Assembly (NCBI RefSeq): GCF_029936995.1
Contig: NZ_JAPYRE010000001.1
Span: forward strand, 1 to 64,000
Source of the DNA: Henriciella sp.
GTDB taxonomy: Bacteria > Pseudomonadota > Alphaproteobacteria > Caulobacterales > Hyphomonadaceae
Direction of reading: 5' to 3'
DNA length: 64,000 nucleotides
Both the position numbers and the translations under genes were made by a program. The notes under the pieces are model-generated. The model was given only the letters and a program-made list of their open reading frames with translations. It made no database searches and was not told the DNA's origin. Shown in pieces: positions 27,072-36,238 of this stretch. Within the stretch, counting starts at the first letter, position 1, and the number at the start of each line of letters is the position of its first letter.

Positions 27072-27971
27072 ATGGGATTCCGGGATTTCTTGCTGCTATT
27101 CGCCGTCTGTTTTGTCTGGGGGCTGAACCTTGTCGTGACACGCTGGGTCGTCGCGGATGCTGGCGTGCCGCCGATATTCTTCGCGGGGGTGCGCTTTGCG
27201 GGCATCGCCCTTGTGTTGATCCCGTTTCTCTTCCCGCTGCCGAAGCAGATGGGGATGCTGTTCATGATCTCCATGTGCATGGGCGGGGTGCATTTCGCCC
27301 TGTTGTTCATGGGGCTTGCCAATGCCGAGGCGAGCGCAGTCTCGGTAACAGGCCAGCTTGGCGTGCCTTTCTCGACGCTGATGAGCATGGCGTTTCTCGG
27401 AGAGACGGTCGGCTGGCGGCGCGGGCTGGGCATCATGCTTGCCTTTGCAGGGGTAGTCCTGATCGCTTTCGATCCTGACAGTTTTTCAGTCAGCTACGGC
27501 CTGCTTTATGTCATCGCGTCGGCCTTTATCGGTGCAGTTGGCGGCATTTTGATGAAGCGCATGGCGCCGATCAGCGCGCTTCAGTTGCAGGGCTGGCTGG
27601 GCCTGTTCAGTTTCTCACCTCTCATCCTGCTGTCATTCCTGGTCGAGCAGAACCAGGTTGTTTCCTATGCGAGCGGGGGCTGGCTGGTCTGGCTGGCAAC
27701 CGCGTTCGCAGTGCTTGGTGTCAGCGTTTTCGGCCACGGGGCCTTCTACACGCTGATCAAGAAATACGACATCTCGCTCCTCTCGCCGCTGACGCTGATG
27801 ACGCCGATCTGGGGGGTCATCCTGTCCATAGTCCTGCTGAACGAGCCGCTGACCCTGAAACTTATTGTCGGGGCAGCCATTTCTCTTGGAGGCGTGTTCG
27901 TGATCGCCGTCCGGGGGAACAAGTCCTTGCCGGAAGCTTCCATATCGGAAAGGATTTCAGCGCCGAGATGA
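27072..27971 (+). CDS. EamA/DMT family transporter
   Basis: This 299-residue membrane protein has ten predicted transmembrane helices arranged as two EamA repeats (WGLNLVVTRWVVADAGVPPIFFAGVRF in the first, SALQLQGWLGLFSF in the second). Members export amino acids or other metabolites, and the substrate here is unknown. The stop overlaps the start of the amidase gene (ATGA), indicating translational coupling. Confidence 0.88.
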   Translation: MGFRDFLLLFAVCFVWGLNLVVTRWVVADAGVPPIFFAGVRFAGIALVLIPFLFPLPKQMGMLFMISMCMGGVHFALLFMGLANAEASAVSVTGQLGVPFSTLMSMAFLGETVGWRRGLGIMLAFAGVVLIAFDPDSFSVSYGLLYVIASAFIGAVGGILMKRMAPISALQLQGWLGLFSFSPLILLSFLVEQNQVVSYASGGWLVWLATAFAVLGVSVFGHGAFYTLIKKYDISLLSPLTLMTPIWGVILSIVLLNEPLTLKLIVGAAISLGGVFVIAVRGNKSLPEASISERISAPR

Positions 27972-28657
27972 TACAGGTTGCGCAAACGCCAAGCCCGAAT
28001 TTCAATGACCGCAAGCACCCGGTCGACATGCTGGTGCTGCACTATACCGGCATGGAAAGCGGCGATGCGGCGCTTGAGAAGATGCGCAGCGAAGATGGCG
28101 GTGTCTCGGCCCATTACATGGTCTGGGAGACGGGAAAAACTGTCCAGCTGGTCGGTGAAGACAAGCGCGCCTGGCATGCAGGCGTGGCGACCTGGCAGGG
28201 CGACGATGACCTGAATTCACGCTCGATCGGGATCGAGATCGTGAATGGCGGGCATGACTGGTTGGATGCCGATGGCAATCTGCCTGCCTATCCACCGGCT
28301 CAGATCGAAGCGGTGACAGAGCTCTGCAAAGCTATCGTCGACCGCTGGGATATTCCGCAAACGCGCATTGTCGGCCATAGCGATATCGCGCCGGCCCGCA
28401 AGAAAGACCCCGGTGAGCACTTTCCCTGGAAAGACCTGACCAGCCGCGGGATCGGTCTCTGGCCGGGGCCCTTGAAAGACCTTGAGGGGGCAACTGAGCC
28501 TGCCCTGAAGACCATCGGGTATGACACGCGTGACCTTCCCGCCGCGATCGCTGCCTTCCAGAGACGCTGGCGGCCAGAGCGTGTCGATGGTTTCGATGAT
28601 GCCGATACCCGTGCCGTGGCGTTGGCGGTAGCGCAGCTCTACTCCGCTGCTTCCTGA
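27968..28657 (+). CDS. N-acetylmuramoyl-L-alanine amidase (AmpD/AmiD type)
   Basis: This 229-residue zinc amidase of the amidase_2 family cleaves the bond between N-acetylmuramic acid and L-alanine in peptidoglycan fragments. Zinc ligands are His in LVLHYTGM (about 25) and His/Asp in GHSDIAPARKKDPGEHFPW; the intervening HYMVWE, WHAG and SIGIEIVNG blocks match. The C-terminus (DTRDLPAAIAAFQRRWRPERVDGFDDADTRAVALA) is a short peptidoglycan-binding repeat. No signal peptide is seen, so a cytoplasmic recycling role is plausible. Confidence 0.9.
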   Translation: MIQVAQTPSPNFNDRKHPVDMLVLHYTGMESGDAALEKMRSEDGGVSAHYMVWETGKTVQLVGEDKRAWHAGVATWQGDDDLNSRSIGIEIVNGGHDWLDADGNLPAYPPAQIEAVTELCKAIVDRWDIPQTRIVGHSDIAPARKKDPGEHFPWKDLTSRGIGLWPGPLKDLEGATEPALKTIGYDTRDLPAAIAAFQRRWRPERVDGFDDADTRAVALAVAQLYSAAS

Positions 28658-29556
28658 TCGCGGCTTGCGACCTGCGCCTTGATGCCGGCAATCCGGCTTG
28701 ACCATTCCACGGAGAGCGCCGCGCCCAACAGGAGCGAGGAGACCGAGACGAGCAGCCAGATAAAGCCGAGAATGACCGAAGCCAGCGCCCCGTAGAACGT
28801 GTCGAGCACCGAGACCTTCAGGTAGAGGTGATAGGCCCAGGTCGCGACACTCCACGACAGCGCGCCTGCCGCTGCCCCCGCCGTCATGGCCCGTCCGGAA
28901 TTGATGCGGCCATAAAGCGACAGGGAGATAATCAGGTAGAAGATCGCAAAACAGGCCAGGAACTTCCCGAGCCAGAGGTGCGAGGCTAGTGTCGAAATGC
29001 GCTCGGCCAGCTCGAAGGCGATGAAGCCTTCGCGTTCGGTCACGAAGGACATCAGTAGCTGCAATGCGCCCAGCAGCCAGACGAGCATGATCAGCGCGGT
29101 CGTCATTAACAGCGAGACGCCCTGGAAGCGGATGATGTTGAAGCGTTTCTCGCTGCCAGCCACCATGCGGATACCTGTAATCGCGGCCTTGGCGCCGGAA
29201 CTTGCCGTATAGAGCACGATCAGGATGGCAAGTGCGGCCCGTATGGTCAGGCCCTGTGGGGTTGCGTCCCGGATCGCGGTGAGGTCTGCCTCCTTCAGGG
29301 GAGCGACGGCTGAGACCAGCACCTGGTCAATCGTGTTCGACAGGCTCACCGAGAGGTCATGCGGCAGGAGCGAGAAGAGCAGGGTAAGTGTCAGGTAGAT
29401 GAGCGGGAAAATCGAGAACAGGGCATAGAAGCTGATCCCGCCGGAAACGATGCGCACCTCCGGCTTGGACAGCCGAACGATCGCGTGCCAGAGCGGCAGC
29501 AGCACCCATATGATAACGGGTTTTGGCAAGGGGAGCTTTTCAAGCCAGGCTTCCAT
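28639..29556 (-). CDS. YihY/BrkB family membrane protein
   Basis: This 305-residue integral membrane protein has about six hydrophobic segments. The family blocks are SGGISFYALFSIFPLIYL (about 38-56), LYTASSGAKAAITGIRMV (about 115), and GALASVILGFIWLLVSVSSLLLGAALSVEW near the C-terminus. The substrate or role is not established for the family. It overlaps the amidase stop by 19 bp in a convergent arrangement. Confidence 0.85.
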   Translation of the reverse strand: MEAWLEKLPLPKPVIIWVLLPLWHAIVRLSKPEVRIVSGGISFYALFSIFPLIYLTLTLLFSLLPHDLSVSLSNTIDQVLVSAVAPLKEADLTAIRDATPQGLTIRAALAILIVLYTASSGAKAAITGIRMVAGSEKRFNIIRFQGVSLLMTTALIMLVWLLGALQLLMSFVTEREGFIAFELAERISTLASHLWLGKFLACFAIFYLIISLSLYGRINSGRAMTAGAAAGALSWSVATWAYHLYLKVSVLDTFYGALASVILGFIWLLVSVSSLLLGAALSVEWSSRIAGIKAQVASRDQEAAE

Positions 29557-29666
29557 CTGTGTTCCCGTCCGCCAGCGGATCCATCTTCAGGATGGCGCAG
29601 CTTGGCCCTGATGGCCAGCGGGGAAGGTATCTGGAAACATCATCCCGCCTGATATATGTTCGACAG

Positions 29667-30042
29667 CTGACCAGACGGCCGGGCAGCCGCTGGCATGGTG
29701 GTAACGCCATGCTGGAGGAAAGTCCGGGCTCCATGGAAACAGGGCGGCGGATAATGTCCGCCCGGCGCGAGCCGAGGGAAAGTGCCACAGAGAGCAGACC
29801 GCCAGCCGCTTGCGGCTGGTAAGGGTGAAAGGGTGGGGTAAGAGCCCACCGCGGGGGCGGTAACGTCCCTGGCATGGTAAACCCCGCCCGGAGCAAGACC
29901 GAATAGGGGGCACATATGGGCCGTTTCCAGCCCGTGCCCCGGGTGCGTCGCGTGAGGGTCCTGGCGACAGGGCTCCCAGAGGAATGGTTGCCGAACCCGC
30001 TTTGCGGGGGAACAGAACCCGGCTTACAGGCCGTCTGGTCAG
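29667..30042 (+). ncRNA. rnpB: RNase P RNA
   Basis: This is the catalytic RNA of RNase P, which removes 5' leaders from pre-tRNAs. The conserved core is clear: GAGGAAAGTCCGGGCTCC near the 5' end, the mid-region GGTAAGGGTGAAAGGGTG, GAGCAAGACCGAATAGGG, and the 3' core AGAGGAATGGTTGCC followed by GAACAGAACCCGGCTTAC. The ends CTGACCAGACGGCC and GGCCGTCTGGTCAG pair as stem P1. It is about 376 nt. Its 3' end overlaps the convergent DUF2721 stop by a few bases. Confidence 0.96.
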
Positions 30043-30512
30043 AAATTTCCCGGCTTGTACTTCAACCGGTTGATGAGATCGGTGCGCAGGCGCAGCATCT
30101 CCGCGGCAACATGGATCTCCCAAAGGAAATTGCCGACAGCCGCGACCAGGGCGGCCATGGTCAGGATGAACAGGATCGCGATGATCATGGACAGGTCGAA
30201 GGACAGAAGCTGACCGGTAAACAGCGTCACGATGACGAGACAGATCATCAGCATGGCGAGCGTCGAGAGCGTGATCGCGCGGTTGATCCACCGCATGCGG
30301 CGGTCCAGCAGGATCAGTTCGCGTGACCAGCGCGGATGGGTCTGCGTTGGCTGCTCGACAGCAAGCTCGATCTCCAGCGCGCGTGTCCGGTCGGTGATGC
30401 GGCCGAGCCGGTTGGTCAGCACAACGAGCAGATGACCGATCCCGGCAATCAGAAAAACCGGCGCGACCGCCAGCTGGATGATGTGGGCTATATCGTCGGC
30501 CATTCCGCTCAT
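30039..30512 (-). CDS. DUF2721 membrane protein
   Basis: This 157-residue membrane protein of the DUF2721 family has three hydrophobic segments (PVFLIAGIGHLLVVLTNRLGRITDRTRALE near the N-terminus, ALRWINRAITLSTLAMLMICLVIVTLFTG, and FILTMAALVAAVGNFLWE). The function is unknown. The stop overlaps the last bases of rnpB on the opposite strand, so the two are convergent and tightly packed. Confidence 0.8.
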   Translation of the reverse strand: MSGMADDIAHIIQLAVAPVFLIAGIGHLLVVLTNRLGRITDRTRALEIELAVEQPTQTHPRWSRELILLDRRMRWINRAITLSTLAMLMICLVIVTLFTGQLLSFDLSMIIAILFILTMAALVAAVGNFLWEIHVAAEMLRLRTDLINRLKYKPGNF

Positions 30513-30623
30513 CTTTTCGGGATCGGACTCTGAGAAGGAGGAGTCAAGGCTGCACGTGGGGAGTGAGCCCTCGTTTTGTGAATTTGCGTGCTTGGGCTAG
30601 ATTTGGAGCAGGGGGGACATGAC

Positions 30624-31109
30624 ATGATCCGTATTGCCAAGATTATCCTGATCGCGCTCATCGGCCTGCAGGGGCTGTTCTATGCGCTCAACAACATCGC
30701 AAACTGGGCCGCCGCGAAGGGGTTCGTCGCCGGCGTCCTGCCAATGCCTGACCATCAGGCCTATCCGGAGGCGTTCGGCCCGGCCATCACCTCGCCCGGC
30801 CTTCAGCTTGTCGCCCTGGTCATCATCATCGCCCTCGAACTGACGATCCCGGTCCTTGCAGGCAAGGGCGTCTGGGACATGTGGGGCGCGCGCAAGCAGG
30901 ACGCGCAAGCCTTCCAGGCATCGAAAGCCTTCGGCCTGATGGCCTGCGCGATGACGCTGTTTGTCTGGTTCGGCCTGTTCAAGGTCATCGGCGAGGCTTA
31001 CTTCCAGATGTGGCAGACCACGCTCGGCGGAGCCGCGGCAAACGGGGCGTTCCAGTATGCGGCGCTCGGGGCGCTGATCGCGATCTTCGTCAACCAGACC
31101 GACGCCTGA
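30624..31109 (+). CDS. DUF2165 membrane protein
   Basis: This 161-residue protein of the DUF2165 family has four predicted transmembrane helices (IAKIILIALIGLQGLFYALNNI, LQLVALVIIIALELTIPVLAG, AFGLMACAMTLFVWFGLFKVIGE, FQYAALGALIAIFVNQTD). Nothing visible identifies an activity. ATG 30624 lies eight bases after a G-rich SD. The stop lies five bases from the convergent RraB-like gene. Confidence 0.82.
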   Translation: MIRIAKIILIALIGLQGLFYALNNIANWAAAKGFVAGVLPMPDHQAYPEAFGPAITSPGLQLVALVIIIALELTIPVLAGKGVWDMWGARKQDAQAFQASKAFGLMACAMTLFVWFGLFKVIGEAYFQMWQTTLGGAAANGAFQYAALGALIAIFVNQTDA

Positions 31110-31113
31110 CGCT

Positions 31114-31464
31114 TCAGACCGGTTCGGCAAAACCCCAGCCATCGGGCTTGTAGCCGCGTGCGAGCGCCATCTTGGTTGTGCGCTCCTCATGCAGCCAGAT
31201 GTCCTGCGGGGTGAAGGGAATTTCCCCGGCACTGACGGCGACCTGCTCCGGGGCATCGCTGTCGGCCTCGCCAAGCTCATAGCCGAAGCTCGTCAGCGCT
31301 TTCTCGAAGGCCTCACGGCGCGCCTCTTCGCCCTCGATGGGGATGAAGAACAGGTCGAGCATGACCGGCGTATGCGGCTTGACCCCCTTGGTGTCGCGCA
31401 GCTGCTCGCAGGTATAGACCGTCTCGGCCTGCTGCTCGGTGAAATTCCAGTCGGCGTCGTCCAT
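31114..31464 (-). CDS. RraB-like RNase E inhibitor protein
   Basis: This 116-residue protein resembles the RraB/regulator-of-RNase-E fold: KPHTPVMLDLFFIPIEGEEARREAFEKALTSFGYELGE, then a variable middle, and the C-terminal YKPDGWGF that matches the YDGW end of the family. RraB proteins bind and inhibit RNase E. Homology is moderate, so this is a family-level call. ATG 31464 has GGAAAG upstream; an upstream ATG at 31500 has no SD. Confidence 0.68.
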   Translation of the reverse strand: MDDADWNFTEQQAETVYTCEQLRDTKGVKPHTPVMLDLFFIPIEGEEARREAFEKALTSFGYELGEADSDAPEQVAVSAGEIPFTPQDIWLHEERTTKMALARGYKPDGWGFAEPV

Positions 31465-31525
31465 GGGGCTTTCCAGCTTTGTCGTCTGAGGCGGGGACAT
31501 AGGGGTTTATGGGTCCGTTTGAAAC

Positions 31526-31612
31526 CCGCTCATTCCCGTGCAGGCGGGAATCCTGTGCGGCATGTTCCGCACTTCAATTGCCCAAGACCCCCGCCTGCGC
31601 GGGGATGAGCGG
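31526..31612. repeat. inverted pair of REP-like hairpins
   Basis: CCGCTCATTCCCGTGCAGG begins a 27-base unit at 31526-31552, and its near-complement occupies 31586-31612 (GACCCCCGCCTGCGCGGGG start). Each unit can also fold on its own (CCCG with CGGG arms). Such cattccCGNNAGGCGGGAAT-type palindromes are common interspersed elements in alphaproteobacterial genomes. Confidence 0.7.
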
Positions 31613-31772
31613 AGAGGCGGTAGCATCTGAAGTGCGACGGGGCGAGTCGCATGCGTTTGTGCATGCCTCGTCCTCCAGGCAAAGGCCATGAGAGCGTGCC
31701 CGGCCGGTCTGATAAAGGGCTACCCATTGTGAAATTCGGTGATATCAATGACTTATAGAAGAGGGAGAGCTG

Positions 31773-32678
31773 ATGAGTTCACGATCACTGAAAGCGTGCG
31801 GTGCGATGGCACTGTTTGCATCCGCCGCAATGGTCCCGGTTGCCGTTGCCCAGTCGGAGCGCCTGACCCAGCAGGAGAGCCAGTACGTCAACCTGCTCGA
31901 TGATGAAGAGTTCGAGAAGGCGAATTTCTATGTGCAGCAGGGGCTGGTCGATCCGGCAAATCTCTCGACCGGCAAGAGCCTGCCATACTACCTCTTCCCC
32001 GGGCCCGATTGCGACGGCCCGCGTGACGGTTATTGCGGCCCGACGCTGAAAGTCCTCCAAGGCATCGCCCCGCATTTCGACCTCGACGCCCAAGTGCGCA
32101 ACGGGACGCGCCCGGCCAGCTACCTCTGCTGGGGCCGCCAGGGTGCGCTGCTGACCTCGCAATATGCGGCACAGGAAGGCTGGGAGCTCAATTTCACCGA
32201 CGAGAACGGCTTGGCGCCGCTTCACTATTGCGCCAACCAGCAGCCCTACAAGGCCGACAATGAACGTGTGCTGCGCCTCATGGCGATCATGCAGAACATG
32301 CTGGAAGGCGGGGCCGACATCAATGCGCCGACAATCAAGCGCTGGGGTGACTATGGCGAGGGCGCGACGCCGCTGATGTTTGCAGTTGCCAACTGGTGGG
32401 GCGACAATGACTATCCCGCTTTCATTGATTTCCTTCTGGAGCGTGGCGCGGATGTCAGTACTACGGATGCCGAGGGGCGGGGCGTCATCAACTATATGCC
32501 TTATCCCAGCCGTAACCGGCATTATGAGCCGACCGTCAGCATGCTAAAACACCTGCACGCCGCTGGTGTCGACATCATGCACAAGGACCCGACCTCAGGT
32601 GAGTCCCATTTCGATCACGCCATGCGTGTCGGTGATGTCGATTTTGCCATGCAGATCATGGAGATCGCGGAAAGTTAG
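31773..32678 (+). CDS. exported ankyrin-repeat protein
   Basis: This 301-residue protein has a Sec signal peptide (residues 1-26, ending AVAQ) and ankyrin-like helix pairs: NGLAPLHYCANQQ, MLEGGADINAPTI, GATPLMFAVANWW, FLLERGADVSTTDAEGRGVINYM, and HLHAAGVDIMHKDPTSGESHFDHAM. It is likely a periplasmic protein-binding scaffold with no enzyme motif. SD GAGGGAGAG precedes the ATG. It stands alone between an RraB-like gene and the convergent mcd gene. Confidence 0.82.
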   Translation: MSSRSLKACGAMALFASAAMVPVAVAQSERLTQQESQYVNLLDDEEFEKANFYVQQGLVDPANLSTGKSLPYYLFPGPDCDGPRDGYCGPTLKVLQGIAPHFDLDAQVRNGTRPASYLCWGRQGALLTSQYAAQEGWELNFTDENGLAPLHYCANQQPYKADNERVLRLMAIMQNMLEGGADINAPTIKRWGDYGEGATPLMFAVANWWGDNDYPAFIDFLLERGADVSTTDAEGRGVINYMPYPSRNRHYEPTVSMLKHLHAAGVDIMHKDPTSGESHFDHAMRVGDVDFAMQIMEIAES

Positions 32679-32746
32679 GGCAAGGCGGAACAGGCAACGC
32701 AGGTATCGCATTGATGGTGCGATCAGTGGATGGCGTACTGGTTTAC

Positions 32747-34432
32747 CTAATTCCCCCGCTCCACCAGCCTTCTTGCGATCACCATCGCCTGCACCTCCCC
32801 GGCGCCTTCGAAGATGTTGAGGATGCGGGCGTCGGCCAGCAGGCGTGAGATGGGGTATTCGAGCGCGAAGCCGTTGCCGCCGTGGATCTGGAGGCCATTG
32901 TCAGCGGCTGCCCATGCGACACGGGCCGCCAGCAACTTGGCCATGCCGGCCTCGAGGTCGCAGCGTTTGCCTTCATCCTTCTGGCGGGCGGAATAATAGG
33001 TGAGCTGGCGCACGCCGACGAGTTCGGCTGCCATCATGACGAGCTTGTTGGCGACGCGCGGAAACTCGAAGATGGCGCGTCCGAACTGCTTGCGGTCGAG
33101 CGCGTATTTCAGGGCGACCTCGAAGGAATTCTGCGCCACACCGACCGCGCGGGCCGCCGTCTGGATGCGGGCGGATTCGAAGGTCGCCATGAGCTGGCGG
33201 AAGCCCTGGCCTTCGGTTTCGCCGAGCAGGTTCTTCGCGGGCACCTCGAATTCATCGAAGCCGAGCTCATACTCCTTCATGCCGCGATAGCCGAGCACCT
33301 CGATCTCGCCGCCAGTCATGCCGTCTGCGGGGAAGGGGGCTTCGTCGGTGCCGCGCGGCTTTTCCGCGAGGAACATGGAGAGGCCGGAAAAGTTGTCTGT
33401 TTCCGGGTCGGTGCGGGCAAGCAGCGTCATCATGTCGGCGCGGACGGGGTGGGTGATCCAGGTCTTGTTGCCGGTGATCCTGTATGTCTCGCCATCCTTT
33501 ATCGCGCGCGTGCGCAGGGAGCCGAGGTCAGAGCCGGTATTGGGTTCGGTGAAAACGGCTGTGGGCAGGATCTCGCCAGACGCGATGAGTGGCAGCCAGT
33601 GCTGTTTCTGTTCGTCTGTGCCGCCATTCAGGATGAGTTCGGCCGCAATCTCGGAGCGCGTGCCAAGCGAGCCGACGCCGATATAGCCGCGCGACAATTC
33701 TTCGGAGACGACGCACATGCTGGTCTTGCCGAGGCCGAGCCCGCCAAAGTCTTCCGGTATGGTGAGCCCGAACACGCCGAGCTCGCTCATCTCGTTGACG
33801 ACATCCATCGGGATATAGTCGTTCTTCAGGTGCCACTCATGGGCATAAGGCTCGACACGGTTCGATGCGAACTTGCGGAACTGGTCGCGGATCATGGTGA
33901 GGGTTTCGTCAAGGCCGGTCTCTTCCACCGTGGCGCGGCCAAGCGCATCGGGCAGATGTGCGGCGGCGGCCGTCATGACCTCTGTCGTCTTGCCTTCGGC
34001 GAGGAAACGCTGGACGGCAGGCTCGAACAGGCGGCGCATGCCGTCTTTCGTGACGCCCATGTCGGCAGGCCGGATGATCTCGCCCTGGTTCATCGGGATG
34101 CCGCCGATCAGCTGGGCGCAGTATTCGGAGAAGAGGATCTGGGACAGAAGCTGTTCGACCTCACCGAACCTGTCTTCGGCAGACAGGCGCTCTGCCCAGT
34201 GCGTGGTCTCGCGCAGCGTCTCGATATATGTGATGACCCAGGACAGGCCGTGGGCGGCGTGCTGATGGACGTCGAGCAGTTTGCGGTCAGGTTTGCCCTC
34301 GGGGGCAAGGCGCGCCTTCATGGAGGCTTTCGCGTCCTCACCATAGGCTTCAAGGCTTGTGAGAGCCTCCTGCATGGCCTCGAGAAGCCCGTCCATCACC
34401 GGGTTTGGCGTATCGCTGCGCGTTGCATCCAT
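32747..34432 (-). CDS. mcd: (2S)-methylsuccinyl-CoA dehydrogenase
   Basis: This 561-residue FAD enzyme has the long N-terminal helical extension (about residues 1-165) that sets Mcd apart from ordinary acyl-CoA dehydrogenases, followed by the standard fold (PEDFGGLGLGKTSM, FTEPNTGSDLGSLRTRA, ITGNKTWITH, FGRAIFEFP, IHGGNGFALEYPISRLLADARI). Mcd oxidises methylsuccinyl-CoA to mesaconyl-CoA in the ethylmalonyl-CoA pathway for acetate assimilation. The other pathway genes are not in this window. The start at 34432 has GGAGGG upstream. The Mcd call rests on the extension and overall length. Confidence 0.78.
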   Translation of the reverse strand: MDATRSDTPNPVMDGLLEAMQEALTSLEAYGEDAKASMKARLAPEGKPDRKLLDVHQHAAHGLSWVITYIETLRETTHWAERLSAEDRFGEVEQLLSQILFSEYCAQLIGGIPMNQGEIIRPADMGVTKDGMRRLFEPAVQRFLAEGKTTEVMTAAAAHLPDALGRATVEETGLDETLTMIRDQFRKFASNRVEPYAHEWHLKNDYIPMDVVNEMSELGVFGLTIPEDFGGLGLGKTSMCVVSEELSRGYIGVGSLGTRSEIAAELILNGGTDEQKQHWLPLIASGEILPTAVFTEPNTGSDLGSLRTRAIKDGETYRITGNKTWITHPVRADMMTLLARTDPETDNFSGLSMFLAEKPRGTDEAPFPADGMTGGEIEVLGYRGMKEYELGFDEFEVPAKNLLGETEGQGFRQLMATFESARIQTAARAVGVAQNSFEVALKYALDRKQFGRAIFEFPRVANKLVMMAAELVGVRQLTYYSARQKDEGKRCDLEAGMAKLLAARVAWAAADNGLQIHGGNGFALEYPISRLLADARILNIFEGAGEVQAMVIARRLVERGN

Positions 34433-34552
34433 ATCTTTTCCCTCCGTGCGCCTGGCTTCCATGCGTCTCCTGCGCACTTCAACTAGATTGACGGGCGCGG
34501 TTTGACACAGAACGTGCTGCGGCGCAGCGATAAAATGTGTCGCAGCGGGAGA

Positions 34553-35974
34553 TTATGCGCCGACCGCTGAATCGCCAAGGTCGAGCGCGCGGCGGGCGGA
34601 TTCGATGTCGTCGAGCTTGGTCTCGAAGGCCGACCAGTCATCACTTTCTGCGATGGGGGCCCAGAGGGCTTCGAGTTCATCATGGAAGAGGGAGGCGGGA
34701 CGTTCGCGCTGGAAGTAGGAATTTTCGAGCCGCTCGGAGCGATCCGGCTCGCGGGCAAACAGGCCGTCGCGCACGGCGGCGAATTTGTCTTCCTTATAGC
34801 GGGAAGCAAGCGGGCTCTTTGCGGCGCGGGTCTCGCTTAGCCTGCCGCCAAACCAGTCGAAAAAGACCTGCGGCCAGCTCGCGGCGGTTTCCGTCATCCA
34901 GCCATAGAGTGTCTGGAGGAAGACAAGATCCTCGTGCAGGCTTTCGCCATCCTTCAGGCCGAACAGGGCAAGTGTGTGGCGGGCAAAGGCCTGCTGATAG
35001 GCGTCCTCGAATGTTTTTAACGCATCGGTCAGCGGTTCGGCATCGGCAATCGGCGTCAGCGCGGCGGCGAGCTGTTGTAGCGCCCAGAGCCCCTGTGTTG
35101 GCTGGCGGCCGAAACGGTAAAGGCCCTGCTGGTCGAAATAGGCGGCGGTGAAATTCGGGTCGGAAAAGGGCAGGAAGCGCCACGGCCCATAGTCGAAGCT
35201 CTCGCCGGTAATGTTGAAATTGTCGGTATTCATGACGCCGTGAACAAAGCCGACGGTCATCCAGCCGGCGATCATGCGCGCGGTTTCCCGTGTGATGCGT
35301 TCAAGCAGTGCAGGCGCCATGACGGTGAGGTCTTCATCCTCGACGTCGGGATAGTAATGCGCTGCGCAGTGGCGCACGAGCCGGGCGAGGTTCTCACGGT
35401 CTTCATGATACGCGACGCGCTGGAAAGTGCCGAAGCGCAGGTGGCTGTGCGAGAGGCGCACGAGTACGGCAGAGCGTGTGGGCGAGGGTTCGTCGCCGCG
35501 TACTAGCTGTTCACCGGTCTCGATCAGGCTGAAGGGCTTGGATGTCTTTACGCCATGAGCTTCGAGATATTGCGCGGCGAGGATTTCGCGCACGCCGCCT
35601 TTCAGGGTCAGGCGCCCGTCGCCCTGGCGGGACCAGCGTGTCTGGCCGGACCCCTTGGTGCCGAGGTCCAGAAGGCGGCCATCCTCATCGCGCAGCTGCG
35701 CATAGAGAAAGCCGCGCCCGTCGCCAAGTTCAGGGTTGTACACGCCAAACTGGTGGCCGTGATACCGCATGGCCAATGGGTGGGGTATATTGTCCGGAAG
35801 CGGATGGAACCGGGCGAAGTGTTCGACCCATTGAGCGGTGTCCAGATGGTCAAGACCGACATGGCTCGCCCATCTGTTGTTGCGAAATCGCAACACAGCC
35901 TCTGGAAAATTTGCAGGCTCTGCTGCGTCTGCGAAGAAATCCGAGATTTCGAGGATTGGGGGCGAATTTGTCAT
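34553..35974 (-). CDS. selO: SelO family protein AMPylase (YdiU)
   Basis: This 473-residue pseudokinase-fold enzyme transfers AMP from ATP to protein side chains. Family blocks are MRYHGHQFGVYNPELGDGRGFLYAQL, TKGSGQTRWSRQGDGRLTLKGGVREIL, SHLRFGTFQRVA and HGVMNTDNFNITGESFDYGPWRFLP (catalytic and metal region), and a C-terminal Asn/Glu helical section. The length is normal. It is upstream of mcd on the same strand, 120 bp apart. Confidence 0.92.
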   Translation of the reverse strand: MTNSPPILEISDFFADAAEPANFPEAVLRFRNNRWASHVGLDHLDTAQWVEHFARFHPLPDNIPHPLAMRYHGHQFGVYNPELGDGRGFLYAQLRDEDGRLLDLGTKGSGQTRWSRQGDGRLTLKGGVREILAAQYLEAHGVKTSKPFSLIETGEQLVRGDEPSPTRSAVLVRLSHSHLRFGTFQRVAYHEDRENLARLVRHCAAHYYPDVEDEDLTVMAPALLERITRETARMIAGWMTVGFVHGVMNTDNFNITGESFDYGPWRFLPFSDPNFTAAYFDQQGLYRFGRQPTQGLWALQQLAAALTPIADAEPLTDALKTFEDAYQQAFARHTLALFGLKDGESLHEDLVFLQTLYGWMTETAASWPQVFFDWFGGRLSETRAAKSPLASRYKEDKFAAVRDGLFAREPDRSERLENSYFQRERPASLFHDELEALWAPIAESDDWSAFETKLDDIESARRALDLGDSAVGA

Positions 35975-36238
35975 GTCAGGGCCATTAGGTGGCAGGTCTT
36001 TCCGCGGGCTTCAATGGGGATGGGGGAAAATAACCCTTCCCTAGCGTTCAGGTACCAGAGCCCACCTGGTGTGAATCTATCAATGGTAGGCAGCAGGGTT
36101 ACCGCAACGCGAAACAAGCCGAAGTTTTGATGCGGCGCAGCACAAAAATCAGTTTGCTTCACTGCTGAAGTAGGCCAGCCTCTCATGGAGTCAGCAATAA
36201 TAGACTGGCCGAATAGAGATTATCTCGGGAGGAAACAC

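Noticed and set aside
29587-30291. Open frames across the RNase P RNA
   Set aside because: The region is a structured RNA gene with conserved core motifs; the frames have no domain.
32882-34486. Long plus-strand open frame opposite mcd
   Set aside because: It is a shadow of the acyl-CoA dehydrogenase gene: no domain, no SD, and the codon pattern follows the opposite strand.
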